Assembly: GCA_947044405.1 (NCBI GenBank)
Contig: CAMRHE010001091.1
Span: forward strand, 105,001 to 169,000
DNA from: Leptodactylus fallax
Lineage: Eukaryota; Chordata; Amphibia; Anura; Leptodactylidae
Direction: 5' to 3'
DNA length: 64,000 nt
The notes beneath the pieces are model-generated. The model saw only the letters and a program-made list of their open reading frames with translations, had not been told where the DNA came from and did not search any database. Shown here piece by piece: positions 1 through 12,864 of this stretch (position 1 is the stretch's first letter; each line of letters begins with the position of its first letter). A program made the translations under genes and the position numbers.

Positions 1-107
1 TGCTGCCATTGTTTTCTTTGGGCCTATGCAAAAGCATTGACAAGGTAGGAAGCGTGCGAGGTATTAGTAGTAAATGGAGCGTTGTTGTGTGTCTCCAGCA
101 CCAATGG

Positions 108-257
108 GTCTCCATGGTTACAGACAACAAACTGTGTAGTCTGATCGTGTAGTCTTATCTATCTCTCCTCTACACACTCTACAGGTCAGCAATAGAGGGA
201 GTATGCAGAGAGAGAGGACCTGACTACACGCGTCTTGTAGTCTGTAACCATGGAGAC
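108..257. repeat. Inverted repeat, small foldback element
   Basis: An 18-bp perfect inverted repeat (left arm 108-125, GTCTCCATGGTTACAGAC; right arm 240-257) encloses about 114 bp, and the match continues imperfectly inward for some 20 bp on each side (TGTAGTCTG against CAGGTCCTGACTACACG reversed). This is the layout of a short foldback or MITE-type element. No coding potential is visible. No target-site duplication was identified, so the element limits are uncertain. Confidence 0.5.
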
Positions 258-586
258 ACACACATCTGCATAGGAGCTGTACACACTAAACTTTACAGGG
301 ATTGTTTTCAAAGTTGTTGTATTAGAGCAATAAAACGTGGCCAGATATGTGGACATTGCCATTTTTTTTAAAGAGTTAAGAACAGTTTGGGGTTAGAGGC
401 ACCACAAGTACAACTATACAGGCACGTGGCAGGTATGGGGCAAGGTCAGATTCACATCTCGCAGCATAGAGCAGAACTTCCAGTGTGAATAAGACCTGAC
501 ATGTAAATACCGTCATCGACCCCCCTTGTGGTGCACTCCAGAGCAAGATGGTGGAAGGGGTATCATGTGGAGGGTACAAGACCACA
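258..586. other. No gene recognised
   Basis: This stretch holds no open frame with recognisable similarity. Its right edge (about 526-586) shows a degenerate first copy of the 74-bp unit that forms the following array. Confidence 0.5.
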
Positions 587-3500
587 CTGCTCTGTATACT
601 ATAGAATACAATGATAGGGGGCGCTCTGACATGGAGGGTATCACACCGGTTATCTCAGGACTGCTCTGTATACTATATAATACAATGATAGGGGGCGCTC
701 TGACATGGAGGGTATCACACCGGTTATCTCAGGACTGCTCTGTATACTATATAGTACAATGATAGGGGGCGCTCTGACATGGAGGGTATCACACCGGTTA
801 TCTCAGGACTGCTCTGTATACTATATAATACAATGATAGGGGGCGCTCTGACATGGAGGGTATCACACCGGTTATCTCAGGACTGCTCTGTATACTATAT
901 AATACAATGATAGGGGGCGCTCTGACATGGAGGGTATCACACCGGTTATCTCAGGACTGCTCTGTATACTATATAGTACAATGATAGGGGGCGCTCTGAC
1001 ATGGAGGGTATCACACCGGTTATCTCAGGACTGCTCTGTATACTATATAATACAATGATAGGGGGCGCTCTGACATGGAGGGTATCACACCGGTTATCTC
1101 AGGACTGCTCTGTATACTATAATACAATGATAGGGGGCGCTCTGACATGGAGGGTATCACACCGGGTTATCTCAGGACTGCTCTGTATACTATATAGTAC
1201 AATGATAGGGGGCGCTCTGACATGGAGGGTATCACACCGGTTATCTCAGGACTGCTCTGTATACTATATAATACAATGATAGGGGGCGCTCTGACATGGA
1301 GGGTATCACACCGGTTATCTCAGGACTGCTCTGTATACTATAGAATACAATGATAGGGGGCGCTCTGACATGGAGGGTATCACACCGGTTATCTCAGGAC
1401 TGCTCTGTATACTTATAATACAATGATAGGGGGCGCTCTGACATGGAGGGTATCACACCGGTTATCTCAGGACTGCTCTGTATACTATATAATACAATGA
1501 TAGGGGGCGCTCTGACATGGAGGGTATCACACCGGTTATCTCAGGACTGCTCTGTATACTATAGAATACAATGATAGGGGGCGCTCTGACATGGAGGGTA
1601 TCACACCGGTTATCTCAGGACTGCTCTGTATACTATAATACAATGATAGGGGGCGCTCTGACATGGAGGGTATCACACCGGTTATCTCAGGACTGCTCTG
1701 TATACTATATAGTACAATGATAGGGGGCGCTCTGACATGGAGGGTATCACATCGGTTATCTCAGGACTGCTCTGTATACTATATAATACAATGATAGGGG
1801 GCGCTCTGACATGGAGGGTATCACAGCGGTTATCTCAGGACTGCTCTGTATACTATATAATACAATGATAGGGGGCGCTCTGACATGGAGGGTATCACAC
1901 CGGTTATCTCAGGACTGCTCTGTATACTATATAATACAATGATAGGGGGCGCTCTGACATGGAGGGTATCACACCGGTTATCTCAGGACTGCTCTGTATA
2001 CTATATAATACAATGATAGGGGGCGCTCTGACATGGAGGGTATCACACCGGTTATCTCAGGACTGCTCTGTATACTATATAATACAATGATAGGGGGCGC
2101 TCTGACATGGAGGGTATCACACCGGTTATCTCAGGACTGCTCTGTATACTATATAATACAATGATAGGGGGCGCTCTGACATGGAGGGTATCACACCGGT
2201 TATCTCAGGACTGCTCTGTATACTATATAGTACAATGATAGGGGGCGCTCTGACATGGAGGGTATCACACCGGTTATGTCAGGACTGCTCTGTATACTAT
2301 ATAATACAATGATAGGGGGCGCTCTGACATGGAGGGTATCACACCGGTTATCTCAGGACTGCTCTGTATACTATATAATACAATGATAGGGGGCGCTCTG
2401 ACATGGAGGGTATCACAGCGGTTATCTCAGGACTGCTCTATATACTATATAGTACAATGATAGGGGGCGCTCTGACATGGAGGGTATCACACCGGTTATC
2501 TCAGGACTGCTCTATATACTATATAATACAATGATAGGGGGCGCTCTGACATGGAGGGTATCACACCGGTTATCTCAGGACTGCTCTGTATACTATATAA
2601 TACAATGATAGGGGGCGCTCTGACATGGAGGGTATCACACCGGTTATCTCAGGACTGCTCTGTATACTATATAATACAATGATAGGGGGCGCTCTGACAT
2701 GGAGGGTATCACACCGGTTATCTCAGGACTGCTCTGTATACTATATAATACAATGATAGGGGGCGCTCTGACATGGAGGGTATCACACCGGTTATCTCAG
2801 GACTGCTCTGTATACTATATAATACAATGATAGGGGGCGCTCTGACATGGAGGGTATCACAGCGGTTATGTCAGGACTGCTCTATATACTATATAATACA
2901 ATGATAGGGGGCGCTCTGACATGGAGGGTATCACACCGGTTATCTCAGGACTGCTCTGTATACTATATAATACAATGATAGGGGGCGCTCTGACATGGAG
3001 GGTATCACATCGGTTATCTCAGGACTGCTCTATATACTATAGAATACAATGATAGGGGGCGCTCTGACATGGAGGGTATCACACCGGTTATCTCAGGACT
3101 GCTCTGTATACTATATAATACAATGATAGGGGGCGCTCTGACATGGAGGGTATCACACCGGTTATCTCAGGACTGCTCTGTATACTATATAGTACAATGA
3201 TAGGGGGCGCTCTGACATGGAGGGTATCACACCGGTTATCTCAGGACTGCTCTGTATACTATATAATACAATGATAGGGGGCGCTCTGACATGGAGGGTA
3301 TCACACCGGTTATCTCAGGACTGCTCTGTATACTATAATACAATGATAGGGGGCGCTCTGACATGGAGGGTATCACACCGGTTATCTCAGGACTGCTCTG
3401 TTATACTATATAATACAATGATAGGGGGCGCTCTGACATGGAGGGTATCACACCGGTTATCTCAGGACTGCTCTATATACTATAGAATACAATGATAGGG

Positions 3501-3594
3501 GGCGCTCTGACATGGAGGGTATCACACCGGTTATCTCAGGACTGCTCTATATACTATATAATACAATGATAGGGGGCGCTCTGACATGGAGGGT
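587..3594. repeat. Minisatellite, 74-bp unit, about 40 copies
   Basis: The unit is seen for example at 661-734 and contains the core GATAGGGGGCGCTCTGACAT followed by a TATCACACCGG block and a CTGCTCTGTATACTATA block. Copies are nearly identical; the variable sites are the TATATAATAC/TATAGAATAC/TATAGTAC linker, CTCTGTATAC versus CTCTATATAC, and rare 1-3 bp indels (near 1120, 1410, 1640, 3330, 3405). Short open frames in the array are products of the repeat, not genes. It lies upstream of a Tc1 element and far from any recognised exon. Confidence 0.97.
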
Positions 3595-3764
3595 GGGACA
3601 ACCAGTTTTCTACTTACTACTGAAAATACAGAAATACACTACCGGAATGCGCCGCCTCGTACAATATGTGTTTTATAGCCTGTAAAACAGATGTGACGTA
3701 TGTACAGTCACCCTATATGTAATATATATGTGACTAATCCACAAATAGCACATTGTAATATATA

Positions 3765-3858
3765 CAGTCATGGCTATAGGTGTTGGTATCCCTGAATCTT
3801 TCCAGAAAATGAAGTATTTCTCCCAGACAATTATTACAATTCTCACGTTTTGTTATAC
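3765..3858 (+). repeat. Left terminal inverted repeat of Tc1 element
   Basis: It matches the reverse complement of 6011-6106 over almost its whole length with about 80% identity by eye, starts directly after a TA, and ends in the shared block GTTTTGTTATAC. Confidence 0.85.
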
Positions 3859-4212
3859 TCAGGTTTATTTCCTTTGTGTGTACTGGAACAACACAAAAAC
3901 CAGAGGGAAAAAAAGTAAAAAATGATAGAATTTCACGCAAAACTCCAAAAATGTGCCGTACAAAATTCCTGCCACCCTCAACTTAACATTTGGTTTTGTA
4001 CCCTTTGTAAAAACGACCTGAACTCAATGTCTTCCTATAACCGTGCACAAGCTTCTTACAAGAAGTTACAGGGCTGGGAGAGACAGAAATCTTGCTTGTT
4101 TGTAGGTGACCAAATACTTATTTTCCACCATAATTTGCAAATAAATTCTTTAAAAATCAGACAATGTGATTTTCTGGATTAGTTTTCTCATTTTGTCTCT
4201 CATAGTTGAGGT

Positions 4213-5080
<868 letters not shown>

Positions 5081-5095
5081 TCAGACTGAGTCACT

Positions 5096-5836
5096 TTGTA
5101 TCCTTTGTATCTGGTGTTGGGGGGTTCTTATATTGCCCACACCTGTTACTTGTATCCTTTGTATCTGGTGTCAGGGGTTTTTTTATTGCCCACACCTGTT
5201 ACTTGTATCCTTTGTATCTGGCGTTGGGGGGTTCTTATATTGCCCACACCTGTTACTTGTATCCTTTGTATCTGGTGTTGGGGGGTTCTTATATTGCCCA
5301 CACCTGTTACTTGTATCCTTTGTATCTGGTGTCACGGGGGGTTCTTGTATTGCCCACACCTGTTACTTGTATCCTTTGTATCTGGTGTCACGGGGATTCT
5401 TGTATTGCCCACACCTGTTACTTGTATCCTTTGTATCGGGGGGGGTATACCCAACCCACCCCTGTATCTTGTGTCAGGGGGGATTCTATATGCGCACACC
5501 TGACGATCCTTTGTATCTGGTGTCAGGGGGGATTCTTATATTGCCCACACCTGTTACTTGTATCCTTTGTATCTGTTGTCAGGGGGGATTCTTATATTGC
5601 CCACACCTGTTACTTGTATCCTTTGTATCTGGTGTCAGGGGGTTCTTATATTGTCCACACCTGTTACTTGTATCCTTTGTATCTGGTGTCAGGGGTGTTC
5701 TTATATTGTCCACACCTGTTACTTGTATCCTTTGTATCTGGTGTCAGGGGGTTCTTATATTGTCCACACCTGTTACTTGTATCCTTTGTATCTGGTGTCA
5801 GGGGTGTTCTTATATTTCTCACATCTGTTACTTGCC
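5096..5836. repeat. Minisatellite (about 54-56 bp unit) nested in the Tc1 element
   Basis: About 13 copies of a unit with the blocks TTTGTATCTGGTGT, TTCTTATATTG and CCACACCTGTTACTTG. The last block also occurs once as ordinary Tc1 subterminal sequence at its right edge (CTGTTACTTGCCACAGG, about 5826-5842), so the array appears to have grown from the transposon's own sequence. Copies vary in the number of G after GTGTCA and a few are shortened (5441-5510). Confidence 0.92.
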
Positions 5837-6010
5837 ACAGGGAAGTCTGAACAAGCATCACAGGCTGGAAACAAAGTTATTTACAATTTTGAAAAGGTGC
5901 CAACAATTTTGTCTGGCCCATTTTTGGAGTTTTGTGTGATATTAGATCATTTTTGGCTTTTTTTTCTCTTTTCTGTGTCATTCCAATACACACAAAGGAA
6001 ATATATCTGT

Positions 6011-6106
6011 GTATAACAAAATATGCGGAACTGCAATTATTTTCTGGGAGAAATACTTCATTTTCTGGAAAGATTTCAGGGGTGCCAACACTTATGGTCA
6101 CGACTG
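6011..6106 (-). repeat. Right terminal inverted repeat of Tc1 element
   Basis: It is the counterpart of the left terminal repeat, ends CACGACTG and is followed by TA at 6107-6108. Confidence 0.85.
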
Positions 6107-6672
6107 TAGGATAATTCTGTGAGTAATACACAGGTAACACTAGTAGATTCTGCAGTGGATTCTCAGTGGATCTCCCCTAGATTCCTCAGTGGATCTTGAC
6201 AGAATCCCTGTATAAACAGTGTACATGCCACTTTTAGGTTATAGCTAAAAATATCCCAAGAATCATTACTTAGCCCCGTGATGTCAGCGAGGTGTTATCT
6301 GGAGTGTGCGGCACAACCATTAGGTGTTATCTATGTGTACTGAACACCTCCCTACAGTGCACAATACACACAGCGCAGATAAGTGCAGGGTGTGCAGACA
6401 AGGGCCACAAAGCAAAATACAGTTTATAAAGTCCCATAAAAGACCGCACAAAAACATGGAGAACACTAAGAAGTGCAACGTCACCAGCTTACTGCAGTAA
6501 GTCAGTATATAGCGGCATAAGGTGTCAGGGCAGAAGCCAGTGGTATTTGTCAGGAACACTCCCAATGTACCCCTGCAATGTAAACAAAGCATTGTAAATG
6601 TGAAAAGATCCACAGAAAAACATGACCGCTATATTCCAAAAACAGCGCCACACCTGCTCATAGGTTCTGTGA

Positions 6673-6722
6673 AGTAGTGCAGCTCAGGGGCACTGAAGGG
6701 AATAGACCTGAGCTGCACTACT
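6673..6722. repeat. Perfect 16-bp inverted repeat (hairpin)
   Basis: Arms AGTAGTGCAGCTCAGG (6673-6688) and its exact reverse complement (6707-6722) are separated by 18 nt. From memory the CAGCTCAG core is a piece of a repeat that is common in frog genomes; a similar hairpin lies at 14089-14123. Confidence 0.6.
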
Positions 6723-6900
6723 GTAAGCCGTCTGTAGACAGTGGTGGGGCTCATTCTGATCTTTGTCTAACCCTGTAACACCTGTTAAGGCTGAGGCCAC
6801 ACATTGCAGAAAAGGGAAATATAAGTAAAGGCCTTGTAGTGCTCCACCCCGCTGTGACCATGCCGGGGCCACGAGAGCAGAACCGTCTAGATGGCGGCAA

Positions 6901-7139
6901 TTCATGGATACGACACTCCTGCTCCTCTCTGAGTCTGATAACTGGGCAAAATGTCATCTAGCGATCGCTCACCAGGAGGTACACTACCCAAAAGTAGCCT
7001 CTGAGAGCCTTTCTATAGGGCAGCGGGGGAGCGCTTTTCCGCCCTCTTGTGGTAAGCCCCGGTGTCTGACCTGACCTGTGATCATTACGTATCTGCAAAG
7101 ACTGCAGGGGGAGGATAACAGGGGGCGGACATTTCTATT
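6901..7139 (+). repeat. Dispersed repeat family, copy A
   Basis: It aligns in the same orientation with 23600-23836, sharing long blocks such as AACTGGGCAAAATGTCAT, GAGGTACACTACCCAAAAGT and CCTGTGATCATTAC, with indels between them. No coding potential is visible. The family is not recognised; it could be an old non-autonomous DNA transposon. Confidence 0.75.
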
Positions 7140-7395
7140 GGGGGTTATTTCTGTAAGGAATGGCCGATCATACAAGTGTGCGAGGAAAACCTTAAAACAC
7201 GGACTAATCCGCAACACAAGATAAGGAAACTGAAAAGAGAGGGATTACACGGCAAGGCCAGCTGTGCCCCAGAGGGAAGGGTACTTGTTGTTCTCTCCAC
7301 GTCACACAGACTACCGGACCGCTGACACCTGAGACAACAGCGGCCTCTGCAGGCCAAAAGAAATTATTACAAGCGAATCAGACATGATACAATAC

Positions 7396-7547
7396 GGCTC
7401 AGTTCACACGATCAGGTTGTCAGATGAGGCTTCTGAAGCCCACAAGGGCGTGTCAGTGCAAAGGACAGGGGATGCGACACCCCTGTCTGCCCTCCTGGTT
7501 ATGGCCTCCAAAACTGCGTCTGACAACCTGAACATGTAAACAGAGCC
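7396..7547. mobile_element. MITE-like element with about 45-bp terminal inverted repeats
   Basis: The left end (7396-7440) and the reverse complement of the right end (7503-7547) match at roughly three quarters of positions, including a perfect CAGGTTGTCAGA block. At about 152 bp with no coding capacity this is the form of a non-autonomous DNA transposon. The superfamily is not certain because a clear target duplication was not found. Confidence 0.5.
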
Positions 7548-8342
7548 TGATGAGGATCATACAATGGGTTGTGTGTGCATGGCGTGTTTCTGCTCATACA
7601 TGTACAAACATACCGTGTACGCCCGGCCAAACGTGTGCACTACAGTAAGAATCCATCAGTACGAGAAACCTTCTAGACATCCATGTGCACACTCCATTTT
7701 CGCATTGGTTTCTGGTGCGGTTTTCGCTGCGGATTTGTTTGCTTGTTTTTACCCTTGTCTCCATTCATAGATAAGGACACGGCGCTGTCCACATGACCCG
7801 TCACTGAAGCAGCGACGGGGCGATCGTCGGTCATATAGCACCCCATTTACTTACATGTATGGTCTGCTGACCCACCAGTACAGGCCACATGTGAACAGGG
7901 TGTAACTAGTAATGCAGGGCGGGTCTGCAGGTTGTTACCTCTAAGGGCGGGTGTCCATGGTCAGGTTCTCTGAGGCCAATGTCAGGAGCGGACCATAAAA
8001 AGGACAGAACACATAAAGGACAGTGGGGGCGGCTCGCAGATTGTTTTGGGCCACTCCTGGTCTTGGCTACAAAAACTGCACGAAATAACCTGAACATGGA
8101 GACTCGGCCCAAGTAAACAGTATTATATGAGGAGGAAATGTGGGCGGGGGTCATACAGAGCCTGGAGATGTAAGTACAGGGAGGGCTATGGTGGGTCATT
8201 GGGCCTCAGGCTGTGCCCATCGCACTGCGGATCTGCAGGGCCCTGTGCACACTGCTGGTTGTCCTACATCTGCCATTGTGGAGCGTGTAGTGCGTCATAT
8301 ACCAGCTATGTCAGGCTCAAAATCTGCAAACAATGACATCAC

Positions 8343-11300
8343 TGTGTACATATAACATGTGACTATGGCGTCCCGGTCTCGGGCGTATCCCTGTGTACAT
8401 ATAACATGTGACTATGGCGTCCCGGTCTCGGGCGTATCCCTGTGTACATATAACATGTGACTATGGCGTCCCGGTCTCGGGCGTATTCCTGTGTACATAT
8501 AACATGTGACTATGGCGTCCCGGTCTCGGGTGTGTCACTGTGTACATATAACATGTGACTATGGCGTCCCGGCTCGGGCGTATTCCTGTGTACATATAAC
8601 ATGTGACTATGGCGTCCCGGTCTCAGGCGTATTCCTGTGTACATATAACATGTGACTATGGCGTCCCGGTCTCGGGCGTATCCCTGTGTACATATAACAT
8701 GTGACTATGGCGTCCCGGTCTCGGGCATATTCCTGTGTACATATAACATGTGACTATGGCGTCCTGGCGTATCATGTGTACATATAACATGTGACTATGG
8801 CGTCCCGGTCTCGGGCGTATTCCTGTGTACATATAACATGTGACTATGGCGTCCCGGTCTCGGGCGTATCCCTGTGTACATATAACATGTGACTATGGCG
8901 TCCCGGTCTCGGGCGTATTCCTGTGTACATATAACATGTGACTATGGCGTCCCGGTCTCGGGTGTGTCACTGTGTACATATAACATGTGACTATGGCGTC
9001 CCGGTCTCGGGCGTATTCCTGTGTACATATAACATGTGACTATGGCGTCCCGGTCTCAGGCGTATTCCTGTGTACATATAACATGTGACTATGGCGTCCC
9101 GGTCTCGGGCGTATCCCTGTGTACATATAACATGTGACTATGGCGTCCCGGTCTCGGGCATATTCCTGTGTACATATAACATGTGACTATGGCGTCCTGG
9201 CGTATCATGTGTACATATAACATGTGACTATGGCGTCCCGGTCTCGGGCGTATTCCTGTGTACATATAACATGTGACTATGGCGTCCCGGTCTCGGGCGT
9301 ATCCCTGTGTACATATAACATGTGACTATGGCGTCCCGGGCGTATCCCTGTGTACATATAACATGTGACTATGGCGTCCCGGTCTCGGGCGTATCCCTGT
9401 GTACATATAACATGTGACTATGGCGTCCCGGTCTCGGGCGTGTCGCTGTGTACATATAACATGTGACTATGGCGTCCCGGTCTCGGGCGTATTCCTGTGT
9501 ACATATAACATGTGACTATGGCGTCCCGGTCTCGGGCGTGTCGCTGTGTACATATAACATGTGACTATGGCGTCCCGGTCTCGGGCGTGTCGCTGTGTAC
9601 ATATAACATGTGACTATGGCGTCTCGGGCGTATCCCTGTGTACATATAACATGTGACTATGGCGTCCCGGCTCGGGCGTATCCCTGTGTACATATAACAT
9701 GTTACTATGGTGTCCTGGCGTATCCCTGTGTACATATAACATGTGACTATGGCGTCCCGGTCTCGGGCGTATCCCTGTGTACATATAACATGTGACTATG
9801 GCGTCCCGGTCTCGGGCGTATCCCTGTGTACATATAACATGTGACTATGGCGTCCCGGTCTCGGGCGTAACCCTGTGTACATATAACATGTGACTATGGC
9901 GTCCCGGTCTCGGGCGTATCCCTGTGTACATATAACATGTGACTATGGCGTCCCGGTCTCTGGTGTGTCGCTGTGTACATATAACATGTGACTATGGCGT
10001 CCCGGCTCTGGCGTATCCCTGTGTACATATAACATGTGACTATGGCGTCCCGGTCTCTGGTGTGTCGCTGTGTACATATAACATGTGACTATGGCGTCCC
10101 GGTCTCGGGCGTATCCCTGTGTACATATAACATGTGACTATGGCGTCCCGGTCTCTGGCGTGTCGCTGTGTACATATAACATGTGACTATGGCGTCCCGG
10201 CTCTGGCGTGTCGCTGTGTACATATAACATGTGACTATGGCGTCCCGGTCTCTGGCGTGTCGCTGTGTACATATAACATGTGACTATGGCGTCCCGGTCT
10301 CGGGCGTGTCGCTGTGTACATATAACATGTGACTATGGCGTCCCGGTCTCGGGCGTATCCCTGTGTACATATAACATGTGACTATGGCGTCCCGGCTCGG
10401 GCGTAACCCTGTGTACATATAACATGGACTATGGCGTCCCGGCTCTGGCGTTTCCCTGTGTACATATAACATGTGACTATGGCGTCCCGGTCTCGGGCGT
10501 ATCCCTGTGTACATATAACATGTGACTATGGCGTCCCGGTCTCGGGCGTATCCCTGTGTACATATAACATGTGACTATGGCGTCCCGGTCTCGGGCGTGT
10601 CGCTGTGTACATATAACATGTGACTATGGCGTCCCGGTCTCGGGCGTGTCGCTGTGTACATATAACATGTGACTATGGCGTCCCGGTCTCGGGCGTATCC
10701 CTGTGTACATATAACATGTGACTATGGCGTCCCGGTCTCGGGCGTATCCCTGTGTACATATAACATGTGACTATGGCGTCCCGGTCTCGGGCGTATCCCT
10801 GTGTACATATAACATGTGACTATGGTGTCCTGGCGTATCCCTGTGTACATATAACATGTGACTATGGCGTCCCGGTCTCGGGCGTATCCCTGTGTACATA
10901 TAACATGTGACTATGGCGTCCCGGTCTCGGGCGTAACCCTGTGTACATATAACATGTGACTATGGCGTCCCGGTCTCTGGCGTATCCCTGTGTACATATA
11001 ACATGTGACTATGGCGTCCCGGTCTCGGGCGTATCCCTGTGTACATATAACATGTGACTATGGCGTCCCGGTCTCGGGCGTATCCCTGTGTACATATAAC
11101 ATGTGACTATGGCGTCCCGGTCTCGGGCGTATCCCTGTGTACATATAACATGTGACTATGGCGTCCCGGTCTCGGGCGTAACCCTGTGTACATATAACAT
11201 GTGACTATGGCGTCCCGGTCTCTGGCGTATCTCTGTGTACATATAACATGTGACTATGGCGTCCCGGTCTCGGGCGTATCCCTGTGTACATATAACATGT

Positions 11301-12693
11301 GACTATGGCGTCCCGGTCTCGGGCGTATCCCTGTGTACATATAACATGTGACTATGGCGTCCCGGTCTCTGGTGTGTCGCTGTGTACATATAACATGTGA
11401 CTATGGCGTCCCGGTCTCTGGTGTGTCGCTGTGTACATATAACATGTGACTATGGCGTCCCGGTCTCGGGCGTATCCCTGTGTACATATAACATGTGACT
11501 ATGGCGTCCCGGTCTCGGCGTATCCCTGTGTACATATAACATGTGACTATGGCGTCCCGGTCTCGGGCGTATCCCTGTGTACATATAACATGTGACTATG
11601 GCGTCCCGGTCTCGGGCGTATCCCTGTGTACATATAACATGTGACTATGGCGTCCCGGTCTCGGGCGTATCCCTGTGTACATATAACATGTGACTATGGC
11701 GTCCCGGTCTCTGGCGTGTCGCTGTGTACATATAACATGTGACTATGGCGTCCCGGTCTCGGGCGTATCCCTGTGTACATATAACATGTGACTATGGCGT
11801 CCCGGTCTCTGGCGTGTCGCTGTGTACATATAACATGTGACTATGGCGTCCCGGTCTCGGGCGTATCCCTGTGTACATATAACATGTGACTATGGCGTCC
11901 CGGTCTCGGGCGTATCCCTGTGTACATATAACATGTGACTATGGCGTCCCGGTCTCGGGCGTATCCCTGTGTACATATAACATGTGACTATGGCGTCCCG
12001 GTCTCGGGCGTATCCCTGTGTACATATAACATGTGACTATGGCGTCCCGGTCTCGGGCGTAACCCTGTGTACATATAACATGTGACTATGGCGTCCCGGT
12101 CTCTGGCGTATCCCTGTGTACATATAACATGTGACTATGGCGTCCCGGTCTCGGGCGTATCCCTGTGTACATATAACATGTGACTATGGCGTCCCGGTCT
12201 CGGGCGTATCCCTGTGTACATATAACATGTGACTATGGCGTCCCGGTCTCGGGCGTATCCCTGTGTACATATAACATGTGACTATGGCGTCCCGGTCTCG
12301 GGCGTATCCCTGTGTACATATAACATGTGACTATGGCGTCCCGGCTCGGGCGTATCCCTGTGTACATATAACATGTGACTATGGCGTCCCGGTCTCTGGT
12401 GTGTCGCTGTGTACATATAACATGTGACTATGGCGTCCCGGTCTCGGGCGTATCCCTGTGTACATATAACATGTGACTTGGCGTCCCGGTGTGTCGCTGT
12501 GTACATATAACATGTGACTATGGCGTCCCGGTCTCGGGCGTATCCCTGTGTACATATAACATGTGACTATGGCGTCCCGGTCTCGGGCGTAACCCTGTGT
12601 ACATATAACATGTGACTATGGCGTCCCGGTCTCGGGCGTATCCCTGTGTACATATAACATGTGACTATGGCGTCCCGGTCTCGGGCGTGTTGC
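8343..12693. repeat. Minisatellite, 49-bp unit, about 88 copies
   Basis: The unit (for example starting at 8344) contains TACATATAACATGTGACTAT, GGCGTCCCGGTCTCGGGCG and a variable tail: TATCCCTG, TATTCCTG, TGTCGCTG or TAACCCTG. It is CpG-rich. A 41-bp short unit (TCCTGGCGTATCATG) marks a higher-order duplication of 433 bp (8761 and 9194). The array ends about 60 bp before the splice acceptor of the first recognised cornifelin-like exon, so it lies in an intron or the 5' flank of that gene. Confidence 0.97.
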
Positions 12694-12770
12694 TGCGTCT
12701 TGTCCGTGTTTCTCTATGGCCTCCATTATGTGACGTGTTGTCCTCCTGTTCAGCAGATGAGCACATAACT

Positions 12771-12864
12771 ATGCAGGTGCCGGTATTACAGGTCCCCGCA
12801 GCGGTGCCCACACAGATGGCTGCACTGACTCCCACCGTACCTGTGGCTCTCCCTGTGACACCAG
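12771..12864 (+). CDS. Cornifelin-like gene, coding exon 1
   Basis: It encodes 31 residues starting MQVPVLQVPAAVPTQ and ends in phase 1 before the donor GTATGT. A pyrimidine tract and CAG acceptor lie just upstream (exon start about 12754), so a non-coding exon must precede it. The peptide is low in complexity and carries no known domain. Confidence 0.75.

Larger units (their letters stand above)
6107..8342. other. Gene-free interval with scattered small repeats
   Basis: No exon with recognisable protein similarity is seen on either strand. The interval contains a 16-bp perfect hairpin (6673-6722), a dispersed repeat with a second copy at 23600 (6901-7139) and a MITE-like element (7396-7547). 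A further related but more degenerate stretch lies around 7900-8105. Confidence 0.5.

Noticed and set aside
8343..12693. Regular 49-bp repeats considered as a CRISPR array
   Set aside because: Adjacent units are continuous with no unique spacers, there are no cas genes, and the genome is eukaryotic.
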